This document shows, one piece after another, positions 17,140 through 25,288 of a stretch of 64,000 nt of DNA. The stretch covers positions 3,204,137 through 3,268,136 of the forward strand of contig NZ_CP046640.1 of assembly GCF_017751145.1 (NCBI RefSeq). The letters run 5' to 3'. The notes beneath the pieces are model-generated. The model searched no databases. It was not told where the DNA came from and was given only the letters and a program-made list of their open reading frames with translations. The number at the start of each line of letters is the position of its first letter. The first letter of the stretch is position 1. The position numbers were made by a program, and so were the translations under genes. The stretch is from Iocasia fonsfrigidae. GTDB taxonomy: Bacteria; Bacillota; Halanaerobiia; Halanaerobiales; DTU029.

Positions 17140-18345
17140 TTACCCTTTCTCCTTTATAAAGAACGGTTTTGTAACTTCTCCCAGCTGATTTATTTTAACA
17201 TTAACAGTAACCTTTACTGGAAGATTGACAAACTCATTATTCCAGTTATCTTTAATTTTATCCCAGACTTTTGGATATTGTCTGTGTATTACCTCACCAA
17301 AACCAAAAATATCTGATTCAAAATCATATTTTGCTTTTTTTATTGCCTTTTCACAGTGTGATTTTATTTTTTTCTCAGCTAGTTTATTAAATATTGCTAT
17401 ATTCTCTTCCTTGGAAACATCAAAATCACCTTCTACCGCTTCAACATTTTGCTTTACTTTAATTTTAACTTCAATAACGGGCTTACCGTTTACTAAAGAT
17501 GCTTTCACATTCGATTTCGCATTTATAACTTCACCTGTAATTTTTACATTATCACCATATTTTACATGTCCTATTGTCTTATTTATATTTCCAGTAATAT
17601 AATTGTATCCCTTGCTCCCTACCTCATCTAACCAACCTACCAGCCTATCATCTTTAAAAACACCCAGACCGTAATATACTAGTCTTTTAATTCCAACACT
17701 TTCTTTCAAGACCTCTGTAGAATCTGAAATAGTTTTACCAGGAGTAATCTCAATCCCTGTAAGTACTGGGTTTATTCCATCTGCAATAATAGTATTAACC
17801 AGTTCAATAATTCTGACAGATTTTGTAGGTGCCCAATTTTCACTTGCTGATATAAGTGAATCATATATTTTTATTCCAGGTATTGATTCTATAGGAGTTA
17901 AAATACTTAAAACCTCATTTGCAGTTGCATTTTTTGCTATTACAAAATAAAAGTCAGTACGATATTGACTAGAACGCATAAAATAATCAAGTATATCCTG
18001 AATACCATCTTTTGCAACATCCTCGCCAAATACAACCATTCTTAAGTGTGCGTTGTAAATTTTTCTTGCGGATTGTTTGGTAAGTCTCTGGATTACTTCA
18101 CTTATATCCCTTCCTTCTGAGGTATAAATATAAACCGGGGACTCATTTATTGCTTGTTCAGCAGCTATTGCCTTTGGATTTAAAATTTGCTCTGAAATAA
18201 AATACCCTTTTTCCGTTTTATCAATACCAATGCAGATATTAATAGCAAGGGTATTTACTTCATGGCTGCTCCAGCATCCAGTCAAAAAAATAACTGGCAG
18301 TATAATTAAAATGGCTAATTTCTTTTTTGATGTTATATCAATCAC
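17140..18345 (-). CDS. Spore germination lipoprotein, GerAC family
   Basis: The protein has 401 residues. A GTG start overlaps the gerA stop (GTGA). A lipoprotein signal, KKLAILIILPVIFLTGCW, places the lipidated Cys near residue 23. Family-typical motifs follow: VNTLAINICIGIDKTEKGYFISEQI, the GRDISEVIQRLTKQSARKIYNAHL region, and the C-terminal domain with FGFGEVIHRQYPKVWD. GerAC subunits anchor at the spore inner membrane and complete the germinant receptor with the A and B subunits. Confidence 0.92.
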   Translation of the reverse strand: MIDITSKKKLAILIILPVIFLTGCWSSHEVNTLAINICIGIDKTEKGYFISEQILNPKAIAAEQAINESPVYIYTSEGRDISEVIQRLTKQSARKIYNAHLRMVVFGEDVAKDGIQDILDYFMRSSQYRTDFYFVIAKNATANEVLSILTPIESIPGIKIYDSLISASENWAPTKSVRIIELVNTIIADGINPVLTGIEITPGKTISDSTEVLKESVGIKRLVYYGLGVFKDDRLVGWLDEVGSKGYNYITGNINKTIGHVKYGDNVKITGEVINAKSNVKASLVNGKPVIEVKIKVKQNVEAVEGDFDVSKEENIAIFNKLAEKKIKSHCEKAIKKAKYDFESDIFGFGEVIHRQYPKVWDKIKDNWNNEFVNLPVKVTVNVKINQLGEVTKPFFIKEKG

Positions 18346-19916
18346 CTTAATTCCGGTTCTTCTTTTTGATCTGGGCTTACAGGATTATGTTCATCCACCC
18401 TTGCTGTATCTGTTCCGCTAATACCTTTAGGCCTATATTTCATTGCCCATACTGGAAATCTTAAAATAGTATCTTTGTATCCACCTTTTATTTTTGGGGC
18501 AATAGGTGTTAGATAAGGGACTGTTATGGATTTTATATTACAGAGATGAAGTACCAGGACAATCAAACCCATGAATATACCATATAATCCCAGTAATCCC
18601 GCCAGAAACATTAAAATAAACCTTATTACCCTTGCTGCATTTGCCATTTCATAATAAGGTATAGCAAAGCTTGATATAGCAGTAATTGAAACAACAATGA
18701 CCATAACCGATGATATAATACCTGCATTAACCGCTGCTTCCCCAAGTACTAAAGCCCCTACAATTGAAATTGCCGGGCCTATAGCCCTGGGCATTCTTAT
18801 ACCGGCTTCCCTTATTATTTCAAATGTTAATTCCATAAGCAGGGCTTCTACTAAAGCCGGGAAAGGAACCCCTTCACGCTGCGCTGCTATACTGATAAGT
18901 AATGACGTAGGGATTATTTCCTGATGAAATGATGTTATTGCTATATATAGTGACGGTACTAGAAGTGTAAGAAAAAAAGCAATAAACCTGAAAAAACGCA
19001 GCATAGAAGATACAATATAATTATGATAAAAATCTTCACTCGAGTGAAGGAAGTCAATCATAAGTGCAGGTGCTGTCAGTACAAAAGGGGTTCCATTAAT
19101 TAAAATTGCCACCTTGCCTTCAAGTAAAGCCCCAACAATTGAATCAGGTTTTTCAGAATTTATAAAAGTAGGAAAAATGGTATATCGGTTATCTTTAATT
19201 AATTCCTCAATATACCCACTTTCCAGTATTCCGTCAATTTCTATTTGATCAAGCCTATTTCTTATTTCCTGTACAATTTCGTCTCTGGCTATTTTGTTAA
19301 TGTACATTATACTTACTCTGGTTTTAGTTATACTACCTATAGATAAATTTTCAATTTTTAAATTTTTATTTCTTATCCTTTCCCTGATAAGTTGTATATT
19401 TTTATTTATTTTTTCTGTAAATCCATCTTTAGGCCCTCTTATAACAGTTTGAGAAGTAGGTTCTGTAACAGACCGGGCTTCATCATTTTTTGTTAATACT
19501 GTAAAAAATTTATCATAACAGTCAATTAAAAAAACAGTATTACCTGCTAATATATTTTCATAAAGGGTGTCATAATCATAACTATCTATTGAATCTGTTA
19601 ATCCAGAAAAATAATTCATTAAGACATCAAAACTTATCTCAGGTTTTGAGTTACAGTATTCGTATTTTAATTTAGTCAGTTCTGATGATAAATTGTTTAT
19701 AGTACTTCTATCGACCAGACTATCAATATATATATTTGCACAAATTAAATCTTTATTCTTATCCAATTTGAAATAATTTATTACAAGGTCACTACTATGT
19801 CCAAAATCATCTTTTATCTTGCTTATATTTTTATTTAGATTTTTACTTATAGACAAAACAGAACCAGTTTTCTTTGTTTTTTTGTTCCTTTTAAATATTT
19901 TTTTAAAAAATTCCAT
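18342..19916 (-). CDS. Spore germination protein, GerAA family
   Basis: The protein has 524 residues. I chose the start ATG at 19916 because GGGAGG lies 6 bases upstream. It has a soluble N-terminal domain (to about residue 290; SDLVINYF, VFLIDCYD, TVIRGPKDGFTE) and then a membrane half with FFLTLLVPSLYIAITSFHQE, REAGIRMPRAIGPAISIVGALVLGEAAV and a final cytosolic tail. GerAA forms the ion-conducting core of germinant receptors. Its presence implies that the organism makes, or recently made, endospores. Confidence 0.93.
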   Translation of the reverse strand: MEFFKKIFKRNKKTKKTGSVLSISKNLNKNISKIKDDFGHSSDLVINYFKLDKNKDLICANIYIDSLVDRSTINNLSSELTKLKYEYCNSKPEISFDVLMNYFSGLTDSIDSYDYDTLYENILAGNTVFLIDCYDKFFTVLTKNDEARSVTEPTSQTVIRGPKDGFTEKINKNIQLIRERIRNKNLKIENLSIGSITKTRVSIMYINKIARDEIVQEIRNRLDQIEIDGILESGYIEELIKDNRYTIFPTFINSEKPDSIVGALLEGKVAILINGTPFVLTAPALMIDFLHSSEDFYHNYIVSSMLRFFRFIAFFLTLLVPSLYIAITSFHQEIIPTSLLISIAAQREGVPFPALVEALLMELTFEIIREAGIRMPRAIGPAISIVGALVLGEAAVNAGIISSVMVIVVSITAISSFAIPYYEMANAARVIRFILMFLAGLLGLYGIFMGLIVLVLHLCNIKSITVPYLTPIAPKIKGGYKDTILRFPVWAMKYRPKGISGTDTARVDEHNPVSPDQKEEPELR

Positions 19917-20229
19917 TATATACCTCCCTGCTTGCAAAGTAATCTCTTATGATATTATTACCAAGATAGGAAAATATATTTATAAGGAAGTTATTTATGG
20001 ATAAAACAAAAATAACTTCAAAGTTAATGGCAAAAAAACCTAAACCAATCGATGATTGTTCCCGGACATTTCCTATGCTATATTCTTAACTTCCGAGAAG
20101 TTTTCATCTATTAGAACCGTCTTCTCTGAGGCTTTACTTTAGAAGAAATATTCCAAAGCTGCTCTATGTTAATAATGATAAGATCTATTTAAATAATCTC
20201 AAAAAAAAAGAACCCATTTAAGGATTCTC
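19917..20229. other. Intergenic region with a doubtful 30-codon plus-strand ORF
   Basis: Between the gerA start and the mazF stop there is one short plus-strand ORF at 19997-20089. Its peptide starts MDKTKITSKLMAKKPK, AAGGAAG lies 6 bases upstream, and a small hairpin (AACTTC/GAAGTT) sits at its stop codon. I recognise no family and it may be chance. The right end holds the mazEF terminator. Confidence 0.3.
20201..20229 (-). terminator. Terminator of the mazEF unit
   Basis: On the minus strand a 7-bp stem AGAATCC/GGGTTCT (one G-U pair) with a 6-base loop is followed by nine T, directly after the mazF stop. Confidence 0.8.
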
Positions 20230-20589
20230 TCAAAGTTCTATCAATCCAAGACTTATTTCAATTGCTTCATCAACTCTATCAATTATCTCTTTACTAAGAT
20301 GTGTTACATGCCGTTGAAGTCTTTTTTTGTCTATAGTTCTAATCTGTTCCAGTAGTATAACAGAATCCTTCTCAAGATTGGTATTATTAGCAGATATCTC
20401 AATATGTGTGGGTAATTTTGCCTTATCAATCTTGGATGTAATAGCCGCCACAATGATTGTAGGACTATATTTGTTACCGATATCATTCTGGATTACAAGG
20501 ACAGGTCTGACTCCCCCCTGTTCTGAGCCAACAACAGGGTTTAAATCAGCATAAAATACATCACCTCTACTAACATTCATATTACTCAC
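20230..20589 (-). CDS. mazF: MazF/EndoA-type mRNA interferase toxin
   Basis: This 119-residue ribonuclease of the PemK/MazF fold cuts mRNA at short sequence motifs. Family landmarks are [29 protein letters not shown] (residues 7-35, with the catalytic Arg in GGVRPV) and [15 protein letters not shown] (with the catalytic Ser/Thr). Length is normal. The gene overlaps its antitoxin gene by 8 bases. As in many Bacillota, the pair lies downstream of the alanine racemase gene, here separated by three short genes. Confidence 0.95.
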   Translation of the reverse strand: MSNMNVSRGDVFYADLNPVVGSEQGGVRPVLVIQNDIGNKYSPTIIVAAITSKIDKAKLPTHIEISANNTNLEKDSVILLEQIRTIDKKRLQRHVTHLSKEIIDRVDEAIEISLGLIEL

Positions 20590-20857
20590 ACTCAGCTAAT
20601 CTCTCTTCATAAAATTGAAAAGTATTTGCTTCACTCTTTATTCCTTCATCAGCCAGCTCAAGATTAATTTCACTCATTTCCAGGTAACCTGCCCTCATCT
20701 GCTCACGGATTTCCTGTCTCCTTTTCTCCTGTAAGTAGAGTTTCATAGCCTCTCTAATAAACTCACTCCTGTTACCACTGCTTTTTTGTACAAAACCATC
20801 TACTTCCTGGAGAAGGTTATTAGGTAGACTGATCATAACCCGCTTTAAATTACCCAA
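20582..20857 (-). CDS. mazE: MazE/EndoAI-type antitoxin, ribbon-helix-helix
   Basis: The protein has about 91 residues. The N-terminal ribbon-helix-helix DNA-binding domain ([20 protein letters not shown], then [14 protein letters not shown]) is followed by an acidic helical tail that binds MazF ([20 protein letters not shown]). I chose the TTG start at 20857 with GGGGG 8 bases upstream. An in-frame ATG at 20893 overlaps the promoter -10 box and is excluded. It represses its own promoter through the palindrome at 20902-20930 and neutralises MazF. Confidence 0.9.
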   Translation of the reverse strand: MGNLKRVMISLPNNLLQEVDGFVQKSSGNRSEFIREAMKLYLQEKRRQEIREQMRAGYLEMSEINLELADEGIKSEANTFQFYEERLAECE

Positions 20858-20891
20858 GAAAAACACCCCCATAATATACTCTGATATATTC

Positions 20892-20930
20892 ATTATATAG
20901 AAATATATTGATTAATGTCAATAATATATT
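20892..20930 (-). promoter_or_regulatory. mazEF promoter with overlapping palindromic operator
   Basis: On the minus strand TTGACA (20916-20921) and TATAAT (20892-20897) lie 18 bases apart. A near-perfect palindrome with AATATATT arms spans 20902-20930 and covers the -35 box and spacer. This is the likely binding site for the ribbon-helix-helix antitoxin, giving autoregulation of mazEF separately from the upstream alr operon. Confidence 0.7.
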
Positions 20931-21025
20931 AATATTTTTTGGCAATAATGTATTCTATATTAATATTTTCTAAAAATAGCATAAATATACATCAAACTAC
21001 GCAAAAAATAATGATGAGACGTAAA

Positions 21026-21178
21026 TCAATCTGTCTCATCATGGGACCTTAACCCTTCTTCAGCTAATTCCCGATTAATATCAGCCATTTTTTTATAGCC
21101 TTTAACCATTTCCCGGGCTATTTTCCTCTTCTTTTCTTCTGAGAGCACTTTCTTCTGGCGAGAATCTTTTTTTGCCAT
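21026..21178 (-). CDS. 50-residue protein resembling only the toxin-binding tail of MazE
   Basis: An ATG at 21176-21178 with GAGGTG 5 bases upstream opens a 50-codon gene. Its residues 21-45 (AREMVKGYKKMADINRELAE and onward) align with the C-terminal half of the neighbouring antitoxin ([20 protein letters not shown] and onward). About 13 of 25 positions are identical, including GY, M, IN, ELA and EG. The ribbon-helix-helix domain is missing and is replaced by a basic start (MAKKDSRQKKVLSEEKKRK). It may bind MazF without binding DNA. No family is known to me. Confidence 0.75.
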   Translation of the reverse strand: MAKKDSRQKKVLSEEKKRKIAREMVKGYKKMADINRELAEEGLRSHDETD

Positions 21179-21305
21179 ATTTTCACCTCGTTAAATATGA
21201 CTAAAACAACTTATATAATTCAGCTCTATCTAAGTATATAATATGTGATAAATACTGTCAATGCAGGAAGGAAACAATTAAGTAGTAATATTATCCATTC
21301 ATAAA

Positions 21306-21842
21306 TCAATTGTTTTCCAGGTCTCTAAAAACCCTACTACCTACCGCATTTTTCTGACCAAAATATTTCCCCTTATAGGGGTTAACTGCCTCCTGGTCAA
21401 GTTGGGCCAGAACAAGCTGACAGATACGCCTACCTGAGGTCAGTCTAATGGGCAATCTATTGGCATTATATAACTCAAGGGTTATCTGTCCTTTAAAACC
21501 AGGATCAACCCAACCAGCATTTTGAATAAACAAGCCCATTCTACCGATAGAACTACGACCCTCAACAAAGGCTGTTATATCAGCTGGTAACTCAATGTTT
21601 TCCATAGTTGCAGCTAATAAAAAGGAATTTGGAGGCAGAACTATTTCATCACTCTCTATACTGACATAATTAATCTCCTTATCCAGAGTCATGACCTCCA
21701 TCATATTTTCATCTATTTTTAAAAAACTTGTTCCCAGACGCAGATCAATTGAAGCAGGTTGAATCTGAAAGTCCAGAAGTGGCTCGATTATTATCCTTTT
21801 CTCTACAACTAAATCCTGAATCTTCTTATCAGAGAGTATCAT
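21306..21842 (-). CDS. dcd: dCTP deaminase (possibly bifunctional dCTP deaminase/dUTPase)
   Basis: The protein has 178 residues with an ATG start behind GGAGGGGGA. It catalyses dCTP to dUTP (or dUMP in the bifunctional type) in thymidylate supply. Motifs are [37 protein letters not shown], the catalytic Glu in [11 protein letters not shown], and C-terminal [11 protein letters not shown]. The [12 protein letters not shown] stretch resembles bifunctional enzymes more than E. coli Dcd. The start overlaps the end of the HPr-like gene by 14 bases. Confidence 0.93.
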   Translation of the reverse strand: MILSDKKIQDLVVEKRIIIEPLLDFQIQPASIDLRLGTSFLKIDENMMEVMTLDKEINYVSIESDEIVLPPNSFLLAATMENIELPADITAFVEGRSSIGRMGLFIQNAGWVDPGFKGQITLELYNANRLPIRLTSGRRICQLVLAQLDQEAVNPYKGKYFGQKNAVGSRVFRDLENN

Positions 21843-22119
21843 ATTCTCCCCCTCCATTTTCACCAAAACTATTTTCTATAATCTCTATCAAATACTCTAA
21901 CGCCTCTTTTTCATCACTACCTTCAGTAACCAGTGTTATCTGATCACCCTTACCTATCCCTAATGATAATACCCCAATTATACTCTTGGCATTTACAGCT
22001 ATACCATCAAATATTATCTCTACATCTGATTCAAACCTGTCAGCAGCCTCAACAAAAACAGCAGCTGGCCTGGCGTGTAAGCCAGTTTTATTCTTAATTA
22101 TCACTTCTTTTTTTAGCAT
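21829..22119 (-). CDS. HPr-family phosphocarrier protein
   Basis: The protein has 96 residues. The phospho-acceptor His is in [13 protein letters not shown] (about residue 16) and the regulatory Ser region is [13 protein letters not shown] (about 46). It therefore looks like true HPr rather than Crh, which lacks the His. It sits inside an acpS-nnr-alr-dcd operon, not with enzyme I. A second HPr with its own EI occurs at 49.6 kb. This copy may be the housekeeping HPr. Confidence 0.9.
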   Translation of the reverse strand: MLKKEVIIKNKTGLHARPAAVFVEAADRFESDVEIIFDGIAVNAKSIIGVLSLGIGKGDQITLVTEGSDEKEALEYLIEIIENSFGENGGGEYDTL

Positions 22120-22131
22120 TTTATCACCTAC

Positions 22132-23253
22132 CTATCGATAGATCCTGGGTACCCTATTTGATATATTACAAACAAATTCATAATTAATTGTACCCATAAT
22201 TTCAGCCATTTCAGTGGCTGTTATCTCTTCTTTACCCTGTTTTCCTACAAGAACTACTTCACTACCAATATTTACATCAGAAATATCTGTTACATCAACC
22301 ATAAACTGGTCCATACAGACCTTCCCTCTGACAGGGGCCTTCTGTCCATTAATCAAAACATGGGCCTTGTTTGATAACAAGCGGGAATATCCATCTGCAT
22401 AACCAAGCGGAATTGTTGCAATTTTACTATCCCTGGAGGTAATATATGCAGCCCCATAGCTAATACTACTACCCTGGGGAAGGTTTTTAAGATATACTAC
22501 CCTTGATTTCCAGCTTAATACTGGTTTAAAGGGAAGTTTTTTATGCATCTCCTGTGAGGGATGTAACCCATAAAGGGCAATTCCCGGTCTTACCATATTT
22601 AATTGAAACTCAGGCAAATCAATAAGTGCCGCACTATTAGCAGCATGCCTGAGGGGTATTATAAATCCTGATTCTGCCAAATCATGCAGTAATTGTTGAA
22701 ATAGCTCCCACTGTTGATGGGTATATTCCTTATCAGCCTCATCTGCTGTAGCAAAGTGGGTCATTATTCCTTCAATAACAAGATTATCCATTTGAGATAG
22801 ACTCATAATAAAATCATTAGCCATCTCAGCAGAAACACCTATCCTCCCCATACCTGTATCTATTTTTATATGCACCTTTTTTTTAATACCTTTTTTTTCT
22901 GCTAAGGTATTAATCCTCAGTGCTGTATCCATTCTCCCTATAGTAGGGATAAGGTCATAGTCAAGTAATAATTCATCCTGTGGTGGTAAAACCTCACCCA
23001 TTACCTGAATTGGCAACGAAAACCCAGCTTCGCGCAGCTCAAGACCCTCTTCAGGCAGGGCCACCGCCAATCTCTTTACCCCTGATTCAACAAGAGTCTT
23101 ACTGACAGGTAAAACACCATGACTATAAGCATCTGCCTTAACCACAGCCATAATTATAGTATCAGCAGAGACCTTTTCCTTTAATAACGCCAAATTGTAT
23201 TTAAGATTAGCCAGATTAATTTCAACCCAAACCGGACGGCTCTTACCCTTCAT
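22132..23253 (-). CDS. alr: Alanine racemase
   Basis: This 373-residue PLP enzyme makes D-alanine for the cell wall. The PLP lysine is in MAVVKADAYSHG (about residue 38). The catalytic Tyr is in SISYGAAYITSRDSKIATIPLGYADGYSR (about 265). Length is normal. The start overlaps the nnr stop by 4 bases. The order acpS-nnr-alr-mazEF is a common Bacillota arrangement. Confidence 0.97.
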   Translation of the reverse strand: MKGKSRPVWVEINLANLKYNLALLKEKVSADTIIMAVVKADAYSHGVLPVSKTLVESGVKRLAVALPEEGLELREAGFSLPIQVMGEVLPPQDELLLDYDLIPTIGRMDTALRINTLAEKKGIKKKVHIKIDTGMGRIGVSAEMANDFIMSLSQMDNLVIEGIMTHFATADEADKEYTHQQWELFQQLLHDLAESGFIIPLRHAANSAALIDLPEFQLNMVRPGIALYGLHPSQEMHKKLPFKPVLSWKSRVVYLKNLPQGSSISYGAAYITSRDSKIATIPLGYADGYSRLLSNKAHVLINGQKAPVRGKVCMDQFMVDVTDISDVNIGSEVVLVGKQGKEEITATEMAEIMGTINYEFVCNISNRVPRIYR

Positions 23254-24803
23254 TTTAATTCCCCTCCTGAACCAGCAATCAGTTTTTTGATTGCCGCTGG
23301 AATATAGTCTATTAGATCACCAGCCATTAATGAATAGGAAGTAGTATCCTGTACAGCTAGATCACCTGCCAGTCCATGCAAATATACCCCCAGCACAACA
23401 GCTTTTTCAGGGGCCAGTCCCTGGGATAATAACCCGGCTATAATTCCAGCAAGGGTATCACCACTACCTGCAGTAGCCATTCCCTCATTACCTGTAGTAT
23501 TAATATAAATTTTTCCATCTGGTAGGGCAATTATTGTTGCCGCACCCTTTAATACTAAATAAAGCTGTTTATCTACAGCAAACTGGCGTGCTATTTTGAT
23601 TCTATCCTGCTGTATTACCTTTATCTCCTCATCAAGTAAACGAGCCATTTCCCCTGGATGGGGTGTTAGAATCAATGTTTCCTTCCTCTGTTTTAAAAGC
23701 TTAATATCGTCAATAACATTTAGTCCGTCAGCATCGATCAGCAGTGGTTTATGATAAGTACTTATTAATTTTTTAATAACTTCTGAACTTGTTTTTGAAC
23801 GGCCAAAACCAGGGCCAGCAACAATCATATCTGAATCAGCCATCACTTTACTAATTATATTCCAATCAGGTTCATTATTATCACTTTTAGTCAATGGTGT
23901 AGTTATTAATTCTGGACTATAAGCCGAACTTATTGAAAGGGTATCCCCGGGTATGGCCAGCCTTACCAGCCCGGCACCTGTTTTGAGAGCAGCTAGGCCT
24001 GTCAGGACAGGTGCTCCATCCATACCAGGACTTCCACCTATTACCGTTATTTTGCCAAAACTACCTTTATGGCCTGTCTTCTCCCTGGTAGGAAGCCAAT
24101 CCAGGGCTTCTGAACAGGTCAGAGTATAGTGTGAACACCCTTCATTAAGTACAAATTTTTCTGGAACAGTTAGATCCACAACCCCTATTTGCCCACAATA
24201 CTTTCTCCCTGGATAAAGTAAAAGACCCGGTTTAGGGTAAGCCATAGTAAGGGTCCAAGTAGCCTTTACTGCTTTTCCTAAAACGCTTCCATTCTCTCCA
24301 CTTATACCAGAAGGTATATCTACTGCCAGTACCTTCTTATCGACGTTATTTATCAATTCAATTAAATCTGCTGCCCTCCCCCTAATACTACCACTAATAC
24401 CTGTTCCTAAAATAGCATCTATTACTATGTCACAGGCAGCCAGCAAATTTTTTACCTCTTGATAATCAGTCCCTATCGTATCTATTTTTAAAGTATTAAT
24501 AGATCTCAATTTACATAAACGGTAATTCATTAGTGAACTATCTGATAAACTGTCTTCTCCCGCTAAAAGAATTAACTGGACATTATATCCCTCAGTATCC
24601 AGATAACGGGCAGCTACTAAACCATCACCACCATTATTACCTTTACCAATAAATATTAACACTTTACTTCCCGGCTCTATAAACTTCACTACTTTATCAG
24701 CCACAGCCCGACCAGCTATTTCCATCAGCATAACACCAGGAAAACCAGCCTCAATAGCCGCCTTATCAACAGCCCTCATTTCTGCTGGTTTTAATACTAT
24801 CAT
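23250..24803 (-). CDS. nnr: Bifunctional NAD(P)H-hydrate epimerase / ADP-dependent dehydratase
   Basis: The protein has 517 residues with two fused enzymes. The N-terminal epimerase domain (residues 1-215) carries FIGKGNNGGDGLVAARYL and AVDIPSGISGENGS. The C-terminal dehydratase (225-510) carries GSPGMDGAPVLTGLAALKTGAGLV, AGPGFG, LTPHPGEMARLL and TAGSGDTLAGIIAGLL. Together they repair NADH and NADPH that have been hydrated by heat or acid. It abuts acpS upstream and overlaps alr downstream. Confidence 0.96.
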   Translation of the reverse strand: MIVLKPAEMRAVDKAAIEAGFPGVMLMEIAGRAVADKVVKFIEPGSKVLIFIGKGNNGGDGLVAARYLDTEGYNVQLILLAGEDSLSDSSLMNYRLCKLRSINTLKIDTIGTDYQEVKNLLAACDIVIDAILGTGISGSIRGRAADLIELINNVDKKVLAVDIPSGISGENGSVLGKAVKATWTLTMAYPKPGLLLYPGRKYCGQIGVVDLTVPEKFVLNEGCSHYTLTCSEALDWLPTREKTGHKGSFGKITVIGGSPGMDGAPVLTGLAALKTGAGLVRLAIPGDTLSISSAYSPELITTPLTKSDNNEPDWNIISKVMADSDMIVAGPGFGRSKTSSEVIKKLISTYHKPLLIDADGLNVIDDIKLLKQRKETLILTPHPGEMARLLDEEIKVIQQDRIKIARQFAVDKQLYLVLKGAATIIALPDGKIYINTTGNEGMATAGSGDTLAGIIAGLLSQGLAPEKAVVLGVYLHGLAGDLAVQDTTSYSLMAGDLIDYIPAAIKKLIAGSGGELK

Positions 24804-25177
24804 TAACTATCACCCTCCCCAATCACCTGTGCTATCGCATAATCATTCTCATGAGCAATACTGACATAAAGATTTTTTATACCATTCTCTAAAGCAATTT
24901 CAGCTGTCTCTCCCTTTAAGCTAAGTCCAGGTTTACCAGAATCATCATTACTTACCTCAAAGTCCTGCCAGCTATATACAGTACCACCCAACATTTTTAC
25001 AGCAGCCTCTTTGACAGCAAAACGGGCAGCATAGTGCTGGGCCGGTCTTGCTTTAGAACTACAATAGCTGATCTCATCCTCAGTAAAGATTCGGGATTTA
25101 AATCTATTATTCCACCTATCGAGAATTTTTTCAATACGCTCTATCTTAACTATATCTATACCCAATCCTATAATCAT
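24803..25177 (-). CDS. acpS: Holo-[acyl-carrier-protein] synthase
   Basis: This 124-residue enzyme transfers phosphopantetheine from CoA to acyl carrier protein for fatty-acid synthesis. Metal-binding motifs are GLGIDIVKIERI at the N-terminus and ARFAVKEAAVKMLG in the middle. It is the first gene of the acpS-nnr-alr-HPr-dcd run, and its stop overlaps the next start by one base. Confidence 0.96.
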   Translation of the reverse strand: MIIGLGIDIVKIERIEKILDRWNNRFKSRIFTEDEISYCSSKARPAQHYAARFAVKEAAVKMLGGTVYSWQDFEVSNDDSGKPGLSLKGETAEIALENGIKNLYVSIAHENDYAIAQVIGEGDS

Positions 25178-25249
25178 ACCTTCAATCCTTTCCTAAATTA
25201 AGAAAAACAATTCCCTTTAATTATACTGCAAGAAAGATATAAATGCAAA

Positions 25250-25275
25250 GGAACCGAACTTTTTAGTTCGGTCCC
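25250..25275 (-). terminator. Terminator of the chemoreceptor gene
   Basis: An 11-bp stem, GGAACCGAACT with AGTTCGGTCCC (one G-U pair), has a TTTT loop. It lies just beyond the chemoreceptor stop codon. The T-run after it on the minus strand is short. Confidence 0.6.
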
Positions 25276-25288
25276 CATCTAATCATCA

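Noticed and set aside
19997-20089. A 30-codon plus-strand ORF with a weak ribosome site, divergent from gerA
   Set aside because: There is no recognisable family, composition is unremarkable and the length is within chance; it is kept only as a note in the intergenic entry.
20858-20893. An upstream ATG for the mazE antitoxin at 20893
   Set aside because: It overlaps the -10 box of a consensus promoter, so it would not be transcribed.
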